Source of the DNA: Alphaproteobacteria bacterium
GTDB taxonomy: Bacteria > Pseudomonadota > Alphaproteobacteria > Micropepsales > Micropepsaceae
Assembly: GCA_015654635.1 (NCBI GenBank)
Contig: JAATGP010000069.1
Location: forward strand, 1 to 64,000
Length of the DNA stretch: 64,000 nt
Reading direction: 5' to 3'
In this document: piece after piece, positions 50,207 to 60,823 of the stretch
Layout of the letters: each line of letters begins with the position of its first letter
Numbering within the stretch: the stretch's first letter is position 1
Program-made: the position numbers and the translations under genes
The notes under the pieces: model-generated
The model's input: only the letters and a program-made list of their open reading frames with translations
Told to the model about the DNA's origin: nothing
Database searches by the model: none

Positions 50207-51220
50207 TTGCGGCTCTGTGGTATAGGTTTTGCGAAAATGGCGGAGAGGCCGGTCCTGAATAATCTGCACACGTATCTTAAGGAGTGGGGGCTGAGGCTGA
50301 AGGCCCCGGCACAAGACTTCTACGCGCGCTGGGGCAGGGTTTTGCGTCCCGCGCTGCGCTTTGGCGTGCCGTTGCTGCTGCTGGCGCTGATCGGCTACGG
50401 CCTCACTCATGTGGGCTGGGCGAATATCTATCAGGCCCGGCCGACCGCGCTCAGCTTTTATCTTGTGGTTTTGGTGCCGTTCTTCGTGCAGCCGATTGCC
50501 GATCTTTGCATCTATCGCAATCTCTTAAGGGCTGGCGGCGCACTGCCGCTCACCATCTTCCTGCGCAAGCGCTACATGAACAACATCATGCTGGATTATT
50601 CCGGCGAGGTGTATTTCTTCCTCTGGGCCCGCAAGAATCTGAAGATCAAGGATTCGACGCTGTTGCACGCCGTGAAGGATTCCAGCGTGCTCTCGGCCTC
50701 GGCCGGGCTCATTGTGCTGTGGGTAATGCTGCTTGCGCTTGTGGTTGCCGGCATCGTGAAAATTCCCGTGGTTTCGCGCGGCACCTGGTGGGTGGTGGCG
50801 GCTGGCTCCTTGCCGCTGGTCTTCGCGGCGGCGCTGTTTCTTGGACAAAAGCAACTCAGCCAGACCAGCCGCAAGGACATGGTCATCACCTTCGTCCTTC
50901 ATTTTGCCCGCGCCCTCACGGTGATGGGGCTCGAATTTCTGACTTGGCTGTTTTCGGGCGCTCTGCCCAGCACCGGCGATTGCCTCAAATTCGTCGCCTT
51001 GCGCTTGTTGGTGACGCGCCTGCCGCTGGTGCCCAATAAGGAGCTGGTGTTTGTCGGTGTCGGTGTGGCGGCGGCGGGGCTGATGCATATCTCCGCTCCC
51101 AAGGTGGCGGCCGTTCTGGTGCTGATCACAGTGATCGACCGCTGTCAGGATTTTCTCATCGTGGGTTTGCCGTGGCTGCTTGAACAACTGCCTCTGCGCC
51201 GCAGCGCAGCCAAGCTTTGA
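50207..51220 (+). CDS. polytopic membrane protein (flippase-like/LPG synthase TM-region-like), uncharacterised
   Basis: About 8 hydrophobic segments; no motif definitively recognised. Start may be 50237. Confidence 0.6.
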   Translation: MRLCGIGFAKMAERPVLNNLHTYLKEWGLRLKAPAQDFYARWGRVLRPALRFGVPLLLLALIGYGLTHVGWANIYQARPTALSFYLVVLVPFFVQPIADLCIYRNLLRAGGALPLTIFLRKRYMNNIMLDYSGEVYFFLWARKNLKIKDSTLLHAVKDSSVLSASAGLIVLWVMLLALVVAGIVKIPVVSRGTWWVVAAGSLPLVFAAALFLGQKQLSQTSRKDMVITFVLHFARALTVMGLEFLTWLFSGALPSTGDCLKFVALRLLVTRLPLVPNKELVFVGVGVAAAGLMHISAPKVAAVLVLITVIDRCQDFLIVGLPWLLEQLPLRRSAAKL

Positions 51221-51226
51221 GGGCCC

Positions 51227-53119
51227 ATGCGGATCGCAGCAACCCTTTCTACTTGGCGCCGTTCGCCGCTGTTTTGGATCCTTCTTGGGGCCGGGCTGCT
51301 CCGCATCGCTGGTCTCTTCTGGGGTTTGCCGGGCGCGGATGGCTGGGATGATGATGGGGTGGCGCCGCGCAATTTCCTCGTTGGCTTGGCGCAGACTTAC
51401 ACGCCCGGCGCGCACTTCACTTATCCGCCGTTCCATATGTTCATTTTGGGCCTCCTCAGCCTGCCGGGAATCGTCATCGCCATTGCCTCGGCGCCTTCCC
51501 TGCATCCGCAGGATGTGATCGGCACGATCACGCACGTCCCCTATATGACGTTCTTTGCCGTGGTGGCCCGGCTGGTCAGTATTGCCTTCAGCTTCGGCAC
51601 CATCGTCATCGTCGGTAAAATGGCGGAGCTGCTGGCCGGGCGCAGGGCGGGGCTTTTTGCCGCTGCAGCGTTGGCGCTCAATGCGGCGCTCACCTATTAC
51701 GGCGTCGCTACCAATCTCGACGGGCCTGCGATTTTTTGGGCGGTGCTGGCGGTCTATTTTTTTATGCGCGTAATGGCGCTGAAGGAGTTGCCCGCGATTC
51801 GGTGGGCCCTCTTAAGTGCCGCCGCCGCCGTGGCCACCAAGGATCAGGCCTATGCAGTCTTTGCGCTGGCTTTCCCTGCGGGTCTGGCGCTGTGGTTTGT
51901 CACCGATGCTTGGGCCAGAGCCCATGCAAGCCGCCTTCTCATCCCGATTCTTCTGTGGAGTGTTGCCGCTCTGTTGGCGGTGCTGCTGGTCGATGGCGCC
52001 ATTACCAACCCGCATGGCTTCGCCGATCGTCTCGCTTTCCTTACCGGCCCCGCCAGCAAGGATTACGCCCAATACGAAGCGGGCCCGGCGGGGTGGGGGG
52101 CGTTGCTGGTCGATATGCTGAATTTCTCCAGCCGCTATTACCCGGGTCTGTTCTTTCTCTTGGCGCTGGCGGGCATGGCCCGGCTCGCATGCCGTTTTCA
52201 TTTGCAGTCTGGTGCCAATCCAGCGGGATTCTTGCCCCTTCTGGCGGCACTATCCTTCACCCTTGCCTTCAATTTTGTGGCGCTTCGCAGCGAGCCTCGC
52301 TTCTTCCTGCCGCAGTCGGTGTTTCTTGCCGTTTATATCGGTATTGCCGTGGACGGGGTGGAGCATGTGGCGAAAGGCTGGCGCCGCACGGCACTAAGGG
52401 CGCTGTGCGTGGTTGCGGTCTTTCTGGCTTTTACGCGCTGTGCGGGCATTAGCGCCGCCTTTCTGGCCGATCCGCGCTACGATGCAGAGCGTTGGATGGC
52501 GGCGCATATGCGCCCTGGCGATAAGGTCGAAATCTACGGTCTGAACACCTATTTGCCGCGTTTTCCGGCAGGGCTCGCGCTCACGCGCGTCGGCCCCAAA
52601 CCGCTCAAGGCGCGCAATCCGCTTCCTGGCGTCATCGAACTTCGCGAGCCCTATGGCGCGCTCTTTCGCCGCCAGCCGCGCTTCCTTGTGGTCCCGGCTG
52701 CCTGGGTCGCCGTTTACCGCGATGATGTTTCCCATCTGGCGGGGCGGGGGCGAATTGTGCAAAAGGTTCTTGCAGCTTCCCAACTTGACGTGGACGCGCG
52801 GAACTACTTTGGTGCACTCTTCGCCGGGCGGCTTCCCTATCGCTTGGCCCATAAATCCGCTTATGCGGAGCCCCTGGGGCCTAGTGTTAATGAATATGAG
52901 AGTCTAACGCAGACCATGTTGGTGTTTGAGCGAGAGCCAAAGAAGGAATTTGAGCCAATTGTCACAGTTCCCAAACCCGAAGCCAAAAGGCAGGCAAACT
53001 CCCCACACGGGAACTTTCGCCATTTGGCCGGATGGGGAGCAGACGTGCTATGGCTGCCGGGACTTGCTTTCGTTTCCAGGGGTTATCATATTGACCACAC
53101 TTGGGGTTGGGACGCGTAA
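51227..53119 (+). CDS. GT39/ArnT-like polytopic glycosyltransferase
   Basis: LLGAGLLRIAGLFWGLPGADGWDDDG, many TM segments, periplasmic C-terminal domain. Confidence 0.7.
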   Translation: MRIAATLSTWRRSPLFWILLGAGLLRIAGLFWGLPGADGWDDDGVAPRNFLVGLAQTYTPGAHFTYPPFHMFILGLLSLPGIVIAIASAPSLHPQDVIGTITHVPYMTFFAVVARLVSIAFSFGTIVIVGKMAELLAGRRAGLFAAAALALNAALTYYGVATNLDGPAIFWAVLAVYFFMRVMALKELPAIRWALLSAAAAVATKDQAYAVFALAFPAGLALWFVTDAWARAHASRLLIPILLWSVAALLAVLLVDGAITNPHGFADRLAFLTGPASKDYAQYEAGPAGWGALLVDMLNFSSRYYPGLFFLLALAGMARLACRFHLQSGANPAGFLPLLAALSFTLAFNFVALRSEPRFFLPQSVFLAVYIGIAVDGVEHVAKGWRRTALRALCVVAVFLAFTRCAGISAAFLADPRYDAERWMAAHMRPGDKVEIYGLNTYLPRFPAGLALTRVGPKPLKARNPLPGVIELREPYGALFRRQPRFLVVPAAWVAVYRDDVSHLAGRGRIVQKVLAASQLDVDARNYFGALFAGRLPYRLAHKSAYAEPLGPSVNEYESLTQTMLVFEREPKKEFEPIVTVPKPEAKRQANSPHGNFRHLAGWGADVLWLPGLAFVSRGYHIDHTWGWDA

Positions 53120-54348
53120 TGGCATCTGATTACTCATTGGCGGGCCATATCGTCCGGCGGGCGCGTTTGGCTGGGGCTGCGGTTTTAGAAAACGGCAATC
53201 CTTTCTTCGCGCCGCTGGATCGCCTGCAGGCCGATGCCATACGTGCTGGCGGTGTTCTCACCAGCTTTGCCAACTACGATTATCTGGGTATTTCCGACCA
53301 CGCCGCGATTCGCGACGCAGCCCATCTGGCGCTGGATCGCGTTGGCGTCGGTGCTCTGGGTTCGCGCCTTGTCGGCGGCGAGCGCTTGATTCATGCCGAT
53401 TTCGAGAATGCGCTGGCGAAATTCGTTGGCACTGGGGCTTGCCTTACTTTGGTGAGCGGCTATCTCACCAACCTCACCACCATTTCGCATCTGCTCGGCA
53501 AGCGCGATCTCGTCATCTATGATGAGCTTAGCCACAACTCCATCGTGGCCGGCGTTGCCTCGTGCAAAGCCACGCCGATGGAATTCCGCCATAACGATAT
53601 GGACCATTTGCGCCACCTGCTCACGGAAGCGCGCGGCAATTATCGCAACTGCCTGATCGTGGTCGAAAGCCTCTACAGCATGGATGGCGACATCGCCAAT
53701 CTGCCGGAGCTTTTGAACCTCAAGGACGAATTCCATTCCTGGCTGCTCGTCGATGAAGCCCATTCGATCGGTGTTTTGGGTGAGACCGGCCGCGGCATCT
53801 GCGAATATTTCAAGGAAGATCCCGAGCGGATCGATCTCATCATCGGCACCTTGTCCAAGACCTTTGTCTCCTGCGGCGGCTTCATCTGCGCCCAGAAGCC
53901 GGTGCTCGATTGGATGAAGTTCCTCTTGCCGGGCTTTGTTTATAGTGTGGGCCTGCCGCCGGTGATTGCCGCGGCGGCCAATGCCGCTTTGCAGCTCATC
54001 ATCAAAGAGCCTGAGCGTGTCGGCAAGCTGCAAGCCAATTCCAAGCATTTCCTCGAAAAGGCCAAGGCTGCGGGCCTGTCGACCGGGCCTGCCGAAGGCT
54101 ATGCCGTCGTGCCGGTGCATTTCTCCGACATGCGTACCACCATGGCCGCCTCCGACCATCTCATGAAGAACGGCGTTTACGCGCCGCCGATCGTGCAGAT
54201 GGGGGTGCCCAAGGGTCTGCCGCGCATCCGCTTTTTCATCTCGGCCCGCCACAGCTTCGACGAGATCGACCGCACGGTGGAACTCCTGCGCAGCTTCTCG
54301 GCGACGCTCGCCAAAGCGCCGGTCGAAAGCCAAGCCGCGCTGGCCTAA
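53119..54348 (+). CDS. alpha-oxoamine synthase family aminotransferase, serine palmitoyltransferase-like
   Basis: FANYDYLGISDHAAIRDAA, GVGALGSRLVGGERLIHADFENALAKF, LLVDEAHSIGVLGETGRGI, IIGTLSKTFVSCGGFI (PLP Lys); TAATG overlap with the upstream gene. Confidence 0.82.
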   Translation: MASDYSLAGHIVRRARLAGAAVLENGNPFFAPLDRLQADAIRAGGVLTSFANYDYLGISDHAAIRDAAHLALDRVGVGALGSRLVGGERLIHADFENALAKFVGTGACLTLVSGYLTNLTTISHLLGKRDLVIYDELSHNSIVAGVASCKATPMEFRHNDMDHLRHLLTEARGNYRNCLIVVESLYSMDGDIANLPELLNLKDEFHSWLLVDEAHSIGVLGETGRGICEYFKEDPERIDLIIGTLSKTFVSCGGFICAQKPVLDWMKFLLPGFVYSVGLPPVIAAAANAALQLIIKEPERVGKLQANSKHFLEKAKAAGLSTGPAEGYAVVPVHFSDMRTTMAASDHLMKNGVYAPPIVQMGVPKGLPRIRFFISARHSFDEIDRTVELLRSFSATLAKAPVESQAALA

Positions 54349-54351
54349 AGG

Positions 54352-55512
54352 CTAGCCCAGCGGCTTTTCGAAGATGCGGTAGCGTTTGGAGGCGGTGGCG
54401 CCGAATTGGGCGATGACGGCCTTGATGCGCTCGTTCGAATCCAGCACCCAGGAGAGTTCGCCGGTTTCCACCTTGCGGGCGAAATCGCTTCTCTGGCAGG
54501 TCTGAACCATCATCAACGCGGTGATGGCACCGACCGGTGAACTCCAATATTTGCGCCGCACCCCCATCAGGGCCAGCCGCCCCGAGCGCACGCCGCTGAC
54601 CTTCAGCCGCCAGAGGAATTTGACAATACCAAAGGGAAACAGCTTGCCGTTGAGGTCGCGGGCGCATTCGTTGATGTTGGGCAGCATCATGGCAACGCCA
54701 ATGGGCTCGCCATCGTACTCGCCGATTACCAGCGCCTCGGGCTTTAGGAAAACCTTGAACAGCGAGGCGATTTCTTCGACTTCGGCCTCGGTCATGGGCA
54801 CAAAGCCCCAATTCTCCGCCCAGGCGTCGTTGACGATATCGCGGATCAGCGCCACTTCGCCGGGGAAGTTCTTTTTGTCCATCCGCGCCGGGCGGAAGAC
54901 GAAGCTATGCTTTTCCTGCATCTTGCCGATCAGGCGCTGGACGTTCTCGGCAAAGGGCTTTTTCACCGGATAGGTGTAGGCCAGAAGGTCCTGAGTCTTG
55001 GCGTATCCCTGCGCCGTAATCAGATCCTGGTAATAGGGCAGGTGATGGCCCATCAGCACGTTGGGCGGGCTGCCGAAGCCGTCGACCAACAGCCCCGGCT
55101 CATCCCACATATTGAAGCTGACCGGCCCCAGGACTCGCGTCATGCCCTCAGACTTGAGCCAAGCTTCGGCGGTGGCGAGGAGGGCGGCGAACACCGCCGG
55201 GTCATTAATGCCTTCCAGAAAACCGAAATGGCCTGTGGCGTCGTGGTGCTGGGCCAGATGCAAGGCATCGATCTGTGCAGTGATGCGGCCTGCCGGCACG
55301 CCGTCTTTCAGCGCCAGCCAGAACTTGCCCTTGGCGTGCTTGAAAAAGGCATTGTGCTTGGTGTCGAAGTGAAACTGCCGCTCCAGCAGCAGCGGCGCCA
55401 CAAAATTTGGATCATCACGGTAGATCGTCTGCGGCAAGGCATGAAATGCACGCCATTGCGCCTTGCTCTCGACTTCGACGATGGTGATTTCAGCGGGTCT
55501 GGACTGCGACAC
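54352..55512 (-). CDS. GNAT-fold protein, candidate bacterial ceramide synthase (bCerS-like)
   Basis: VEVESKAQWRAFHALPQTIYRDDPNFVAPLLLERQFHFDTKHNAFFKHAKGKFWLALKDGVPAGRITAQID, VLGPVSFNMWDEPGLLVDGF; convergent with the SPT-like gene. GTG start at 55512. Confidence 0.6.
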   Translation of the reverse strand: MSQSRPAEITIVEVESKAQWRAFHALPQTIYRDDPNFVAPLLLERQFHFDTKHNAFFKHAKGKFWLALKDGVPAGRITAQIDALHLAQHHDATGHFGFLEGINDPAVFAALLATAEAWLKSEGMTRVLGPVSFNMWDEPGLLVDGFGSPPNVLMGHHLPYYQDLITAQGYAKTQDLLAYTYPVKKPFAENVQRLIGKMQEKHSFVFRPARMDKKNFPGEVALIRDIVNDAWAENWGFVPMTEAEVEEIASLFKVFLKPEALVIGEYDGEPIGVAMMLPNINECARDLNGKLFPFGIVKFLWRLKVSGVRSGRLALMGVRRKYWSSPVGAITALMMVQTCQRSDFARKVETGELSWVLDSNERIKAVIAQFGATASKRYRIFEKPLG

Positions 55513-55709
55513 GGCTTTCGCCCCCAAAGGTTTGGGGCTGCTTAGGCAAAGACCGGCGCCAGTGCAATCTGCTTTTCCGTAACCTTCCCCACCGAGAGAG
55601 AAACGAAAGCCGCCCGGGTGGCCGTTCAGAGATATTTTTGTCAGGACGCGATGGGATCGTTTAGCCTGACCGTGCCGGGCGCGATCACAGCGCGAGGAAG
55701 GACATTTCA

Positions 55710-56882
55710 GTGCTTGATTTTCTTGGTGGCCGCCTCGACACCGCTGTCTTGACCGAGACTGCGCTTCGCCGTGCGGGGCGGACCCGTTACTCGGACACAT
55801 CGTTTCACGAGCCCTTGATCAAACTTCTCACTGCCTATGAAGAGGAAGCCGAGCTAAGCCTGTTCGGACGTTTCGCGGCGCGTTTCGACATCTTGCGCTG
55901 CCTCACCAATTTGCTTCAACTCGACGCCGCTGAGGAAGCCGATCCCAGCATCACGCGGCGTCCGATCACAGCGCCGCTTTTCATTACCGGCCTGCCGCGC
56001 TCGAGCACAACCTTTCTGCACACGCTACTGGCCCAGGATCCGGCCACGGCCGTGCCGCTGTGCTGGCAACTCATCTATCCCTTCCCGCCGCGCCGTCCAT
56101 GGTTCGGGAAGGATCGCCGCCGCGATATCGTCGAAGGACAATTTCGTATTTTCAAACTGTTGTCGCCGGGGATATCCGATCTGCATCCCTTGAGCGCCGA
56201 TGCGCCGCAGGAATGCACCGACATCACCGCCCAGGTCTTCCAGAGTCTGCGCTTCGACAGCACCCACCACATCCCTTCCTATCAAGCCTGGCTTGACGAT
56301 CATGGGCAGGATGACGCCTTCCGCTTCCACCGCCGCTTTCTGCAAAATCTGGATGCGCAGGCGCCTGGCCGAAGCTGGGTGCTGAAATCGCCGGATCATA
56401 TTTTTTGTTTGGATGCCATCCAAACCACCTATCCCGATGCGCGCATCGTCTTTTTGCACCGCGATCCGCTCAGCGTGGTGGCGTCTTGTGCCAAGCTGAC
56501 AGAAGCTTTGCGCAAACCCTTTAGCCGCGCCGTAGACCCGCTGGTGGTGGGCAAAAACGTTGCCGACCGTCTGGTGGCCTCGGCGCAGCGCATGGCAGCG
56601 GCCGATGGCGCCGAGAATATCCTGCATCTGTATTTCCGCGATGTCATCGCCGATCCCATGGCGGCGGTGGCGAAAGTGTATGCCCATTGCGGCCGCGACC
56701 TGTCGCCTGCGGCCAAGCTCAAAATGCTGAGCTGGCTTGCTCGCTGCCCGCGCACGCGCACCCGCCACAGCTATAATCTGGCCGAATTCGGGCTCAAGGC
56801 GGGGGTGCTGCGCGAACGCTTCTCCGGCTACATGACTCGCTTCGCTGTGCCCATGGAGCGCCACGCCGGGGAATTGGTGTGA
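55710..56882 (+). CDS. sulfotransferase family protein
   Basis: PAPS-binding-type loop FITGLPRSSTTFLHTLL; RIVFLHRDPLSVVASCAKL. Confidence 0.85.
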   Translation: MLDFLGGRLDTAVLTETALRRAGRTRYSDTSFHEPLIKLLTAYEEEAELSLFGRFAARFDILRCLTNLLQLDAAEEADPSITRRPITAPLFITGLPRSSTTFLHTLLAQDPATAVPLCWQLIYPFPPRRPWFGKDRRRDIVEGQFRIFKLLSPGISDLHPLSADAPQECTDITAQVFQSLRFDSTHHIPSYQAWLDDHGQDDAFRFHRRFLQNLDAQAPGRSWVLKSPDHIFCLDAIQTTYPDARIVFLHRDPLSVVASCAKLTEALRKPFSRAVDPLVVGKNVADRLVASAQRMAAADGAENILHLYFRDVIADPMAAVAKVYAHCGRDLSPAAKLKMLSWLARCPRTRTRHSYNLAEFGLKAGVLRERFSGYMTRFAVPMERHAGELV

Positions 56883-57805
56883 AGCGGGCGCTGATCTTCG
56901 CCGTTGGTTGTGTGCTCCTCATCGCCCTTGCCTGGTTCGCGGGGGCGGCCGCCATTGCCACAGCCCTGGTCCATTTGGGTGTCGGCGGGCTCATCGTTGC
57001 AGGTCTTATCCATCTTCCCATTGTCGCTTTGATGGGCGTGGCCTTCTGGTTCGCGGGCGGTAAAACTGCTCCGCTCACAGATTATATTGCGGCCCGCGTG
57101 GTGCGCGATGCGGCTGCCGATCTTCTGCCCTTCTCGCAATTTGGCGGCTTTGCCGCGGGCTTGCGTATCTTGCAGCTGCGCAGCGGCACCGTCCTGGCAA
57201 ATGCGCTCACCATTTTTCTCGATCTGGTGATGGAGTTTGCTGCCAAAGCCCCGCACACTGCCACGGGCCTCGTCCTGTTGATCATCTTCGTATCCGGCTC
57301 CGCCCTGGCGACGCCGCTGGCGCTTCTGCTTGCCGCTTTGGTCCTCGCCAGCGCCGCGGCCGTTCTGTTCCGCCGCCGCTTGGGTCAAGCCTGTGCCGCC
57401 GCGGCGCGCCGGATTCTGTCGCGCTGGGCAGAGGCCGACAGCAGCGGCCTCATCGCACAGGGTTTTGAGGCCGCCCGCTTGCTGCCGTCATTCGCTTTGC
57501 ATGTGCTGTGCTGGTTTTTGGGCTCGCTGGAGACCTATGTGGTCTTCGCGCTTTTGCACCATCCGGTGAGCTTGGCTGAAGCGGTGGTGATCGACAGCCT
57601 CGCCAACACGCTGAAGACTTTCGCCTTCCTCATTCCGGCGGCTGCCGGGGTGCAAGAGGGGGCTTATGTGCTCGTTTGCGCCGCGCTCGGCATCGGGGCG
57701 GCGCCCGCGATGGCCTTTTCGCTGGCCCGGCGCGCCCGCGAGCTTCTCATCGGCCTGCCGGCGTTGGGCCTTTGGAACGTCTTGGAGACGCGGCGGAGCC
57801 GTTAG
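56879..57805 (+). CDS. polytopic membrane protein, LPG synthase TM-region/flippase-like
   Basis: SQFGGFAAGLRILQLRSGTVLANALTIFLDLVMEF..., IPAAAGVQEGAYVLVCAALGIG; ATGA-type overlap with the sulfotransferase gene. Confidence 0.7.
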   Translation: MKRALIFAVGCVLLIALAWFAGAAAIATALVHLGVGGLIVAGLIHLPIVALMGVAFWFAGGKTAPLTDYIAARVVRDAAADLLPFSQFGGFAAGLRILQLRSGTVLANALTIFLDLVMEFAAKAPHTATGLVLLIIFVSGSALATPLALLLAALVLASAAAVLFRRRLGQACAAAARRILSRWAEADSSGLIAQGFEAARLLPSFALHVLCWFLGSLETYVVFALLHHPVSLAEAVVIDSLANTLKTFAFLIPAAAGVQEGAYVLVCAALGIGAAPAMAFSLARRARELLIGLPALGLWNVLETRRSR

Positions 57806-58776
57806 CGCCGGACGAAGGCGCGCAATGCGGCCTCACCGGCCCCCAGCAATGCGGCATAGGGGTGGACGATCACCTTGGTCGGAACGATGCCGACATAGTT
57901 GCCAAAGCGCCCCTTATCCTCAAAGCAGCGGCGGAAAGTGCCGTTGTTGAGTTCTCTGATAAAGCGCGGCGCGATGCCGCCGCCCAGATAGACGCCGCCG
58001 CGGGCGCCATAAGCCAGCGCAATATCGCCCGCGAAGCGCCCATAGATGCCGAGGAACACCTCGAAGGCTTTCTGGCAATGGGGATCGGCTTTGGCAACGG
58101 CGCGCTTGGCGACTTCGGCGGGGTCGAGCGGGGCGATGTCCAGCCCTGAAAGCCGCGTCAGCGCCCAATGGATGTTGGAAAGCCCTGGGCCGGACAGCAG
58201 CCGCTCGGCCGAGACGCGGCCATAGCGCACTTTCAGCACGTTCAGAATGGCATATTCGGTATCGTCAACCGGTGAAAAGGCGATATGGCCACCTTCGGTG
58301 ACCATGACCGAGCTGGAAAACTTGTCGCGCACCAACGCGGCCACGCCGAGGCCAGTGCCGGCCCCGACCACGCCGACCGTCTCGCCGGGGATGCCGGGAT
58401 GATCGCCGCCAATGGTGGCCAAATCGTCGCCGCTCAAATGCTCCACGGCATAAGCCAGCGCTGCATAATCGTTGATGACCAGGGCGTCCTTGAAACCGCG
58501 GGCGCGCAAAACCGCCTCGCTGATCACCCATTTGCCATTGGTGAGCTTGACCACGCCGTCTTTGCTGGGTCCCGCCACGGCCACCACGATGGCGTCGGGG
58601 ATGGGGCCGCCGCTTTCCTTCAGATAGAGGTCAACCACCTCTTCAAAGGTCGCATAGCCGGCACGGGGCAGGCTTTTGGGAGCGGAGATTTTGGGTGAGC
58701 CGTCGGTCAGATCGGCAAGGGCGAGGCGCACATTGGTGCCTCCGATATCGCCCACAAGACAGTTTTTGGTGGTCAC
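57802..58776 (-). CDS. glk: glucokinase
   Basis: LVGDIGGTNVRLALADL, VVAVAGPSKDGVVKLTNGKWVIS, VGAGTGLGVAAL, EGGHIAFSP. Confidence 0.93.
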   Translation of the reverse strand: MTTKNCLVGDIGGTNVRLALADLTDGSPKISAPKSLPRAGYATFEEVVDLYLKESGGPIPDAIVVAVAGPSKDGVVKLTNGKWVISEAVLRARGFKDALVINDYAALAYAVEHLSGDDLATIGGDHPGIPGETVGVVGAGTGLGVAALVRDKFSSSVMVTEGGHIAFSPVDDTEYAILNVLKVRYGRVSAERLLSGPGLSNIHWALTRLSGLDIAPLDPAEVAKRAVAKADPHCQKAFEVFLGIYGRFAGDIALAYGARGGVYLGGGIAPRFIRELNNGTFRRCFEDKGRFGNYVGIVPTKVIVHPYAALLGAGEAALRAFVRR

Positions 58777-58913
58777 GCGCGTGTCACTCCGGCGGTCCGG
58801 GAAGGTTAACTGTGCGGGCGGCTCAGCCCCAGGGCGGCGACCATAACACGACGACAGCGCTGTCTACGCCCAGTGCGCAGGCGTTTAAGGGGTCAATCGT
58901 CGCACGGCAAGTG

Positions 58914-60115
58914 CTATTCGTGCCGAAGGGCCTCAATTGGGTCCAGCCGGGCCGCCCGGCGTGCCGGAAAGAAGCCGAAGGCAACCCCCACTGCCGCCGA
59001 AAACAACACCGCGATCACAACAATCCCCGGATCGAAGATAAAGGGCAAGCCCAAGGCGAATGTGGCCGCTGCCGCACCGCCCAACCCCAGGGCAAGCCCA
59101 ACAATGCCGCCAAGCGCACACAAAACCACGGCCTCGATCAAAAATTGCAACAACACGTCGCGCTCACGCGCTCCGATGGCCAGGCGAATGCCGATTTCGC
59201 GCGTGCGTTCAGTAACCGAGACCAGCATGACATTCATGATACCGATACCACCGACCAACAGGCTGACCGCCGCGATCGCCGCCAGGAAAAGAGTCAAGAC
59301 GCCGGTGATATTGGAGAGGATTTTGCCGAACTCGCCCAAATCCTGAACGTCGAAATTGTCTTTCAGATTCCCCGAAATGTGGCGGCGCATGCGCATCACC
59401 TTGACGATCTCTTCCTTGGCATGGGGAATGCCAGCTTCGCTCTGCACTTCGACCATGATGGTCACGACGTCGTTGTTGCCGACCAGCCGGCGCTGCACCG
59501 CGCGGATCGGCATGATGACGTAATCGTCTTGGTCCTGGCCAAAGGTGTTGCGGCCCTTGGCGGCCAGAAGTCCGATCACCTCGCAGGTGATTTTGTTGAG
59601 GCGAATGTGCTGGCCGACAGGGTCCTGCGCGCCGAACAATTCGTGGCGCACCGTCTCGCCGATAACGCAAACCGACTTGCCGGTTTTGTCTTCGGTTTCG
59701 TTGAAGGGGCGGCCCGAAGGAATTTTCCAGTTGCGCGCTGCAAAATATTCGGTGGTCCCGCCGGTCACTGTGGTGGTGTGATTGTGGTTGCCCAGGATCG
59801 CCGAGGCCGAGGCCTGCGCCAGTGGCACCACATGGGAAAGGCTCAAGACCTCGCGCCGCAGCATATCGGCATCGGCAATCTGGAAATTCGGCGCGACCGT
59901 TGGCGGGCCGCCATCGCGATGTGCGCCCGGCGTGACAAACAAAAGGTTGTTGCCGATTGAGGAAACCGTATTGGTGACGGAAGCGGTGGCGCCATTGCCC
60001 AGCGTGACCAGCGCGATCACTGCGCCCACGCCGATGACGATGCCCAGCGTCGTCAATATCGCGCGCATCAGATTGTTGCGGATTTCCCGCAAAGCCAGGA
60101 TGAAGGCGTTGCCGA

Positions 60116-60119
<4 letters not shown>
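58914..60119 (-). CDS. MacB-type ABC transporter permease
   Basis: NAFILALREIRNNLMRAILTTLGIVIGVGAVIALVTLGNGA; FtsX C-terminal GIMNVMLVSVTERTREIGIRLAIGAR. Confidence 0.92.

Positions 60120-60819
<700 letters not shown>

Positions 60820-60823
<4 letters not shown>

Noticed and set aside
58695-59960. 421-aa plus-strand ORF opposite the MacB-type permease
   Set aside because: Antisense artefact, composition rich in His/Arg/Gln/Asp with no domain.
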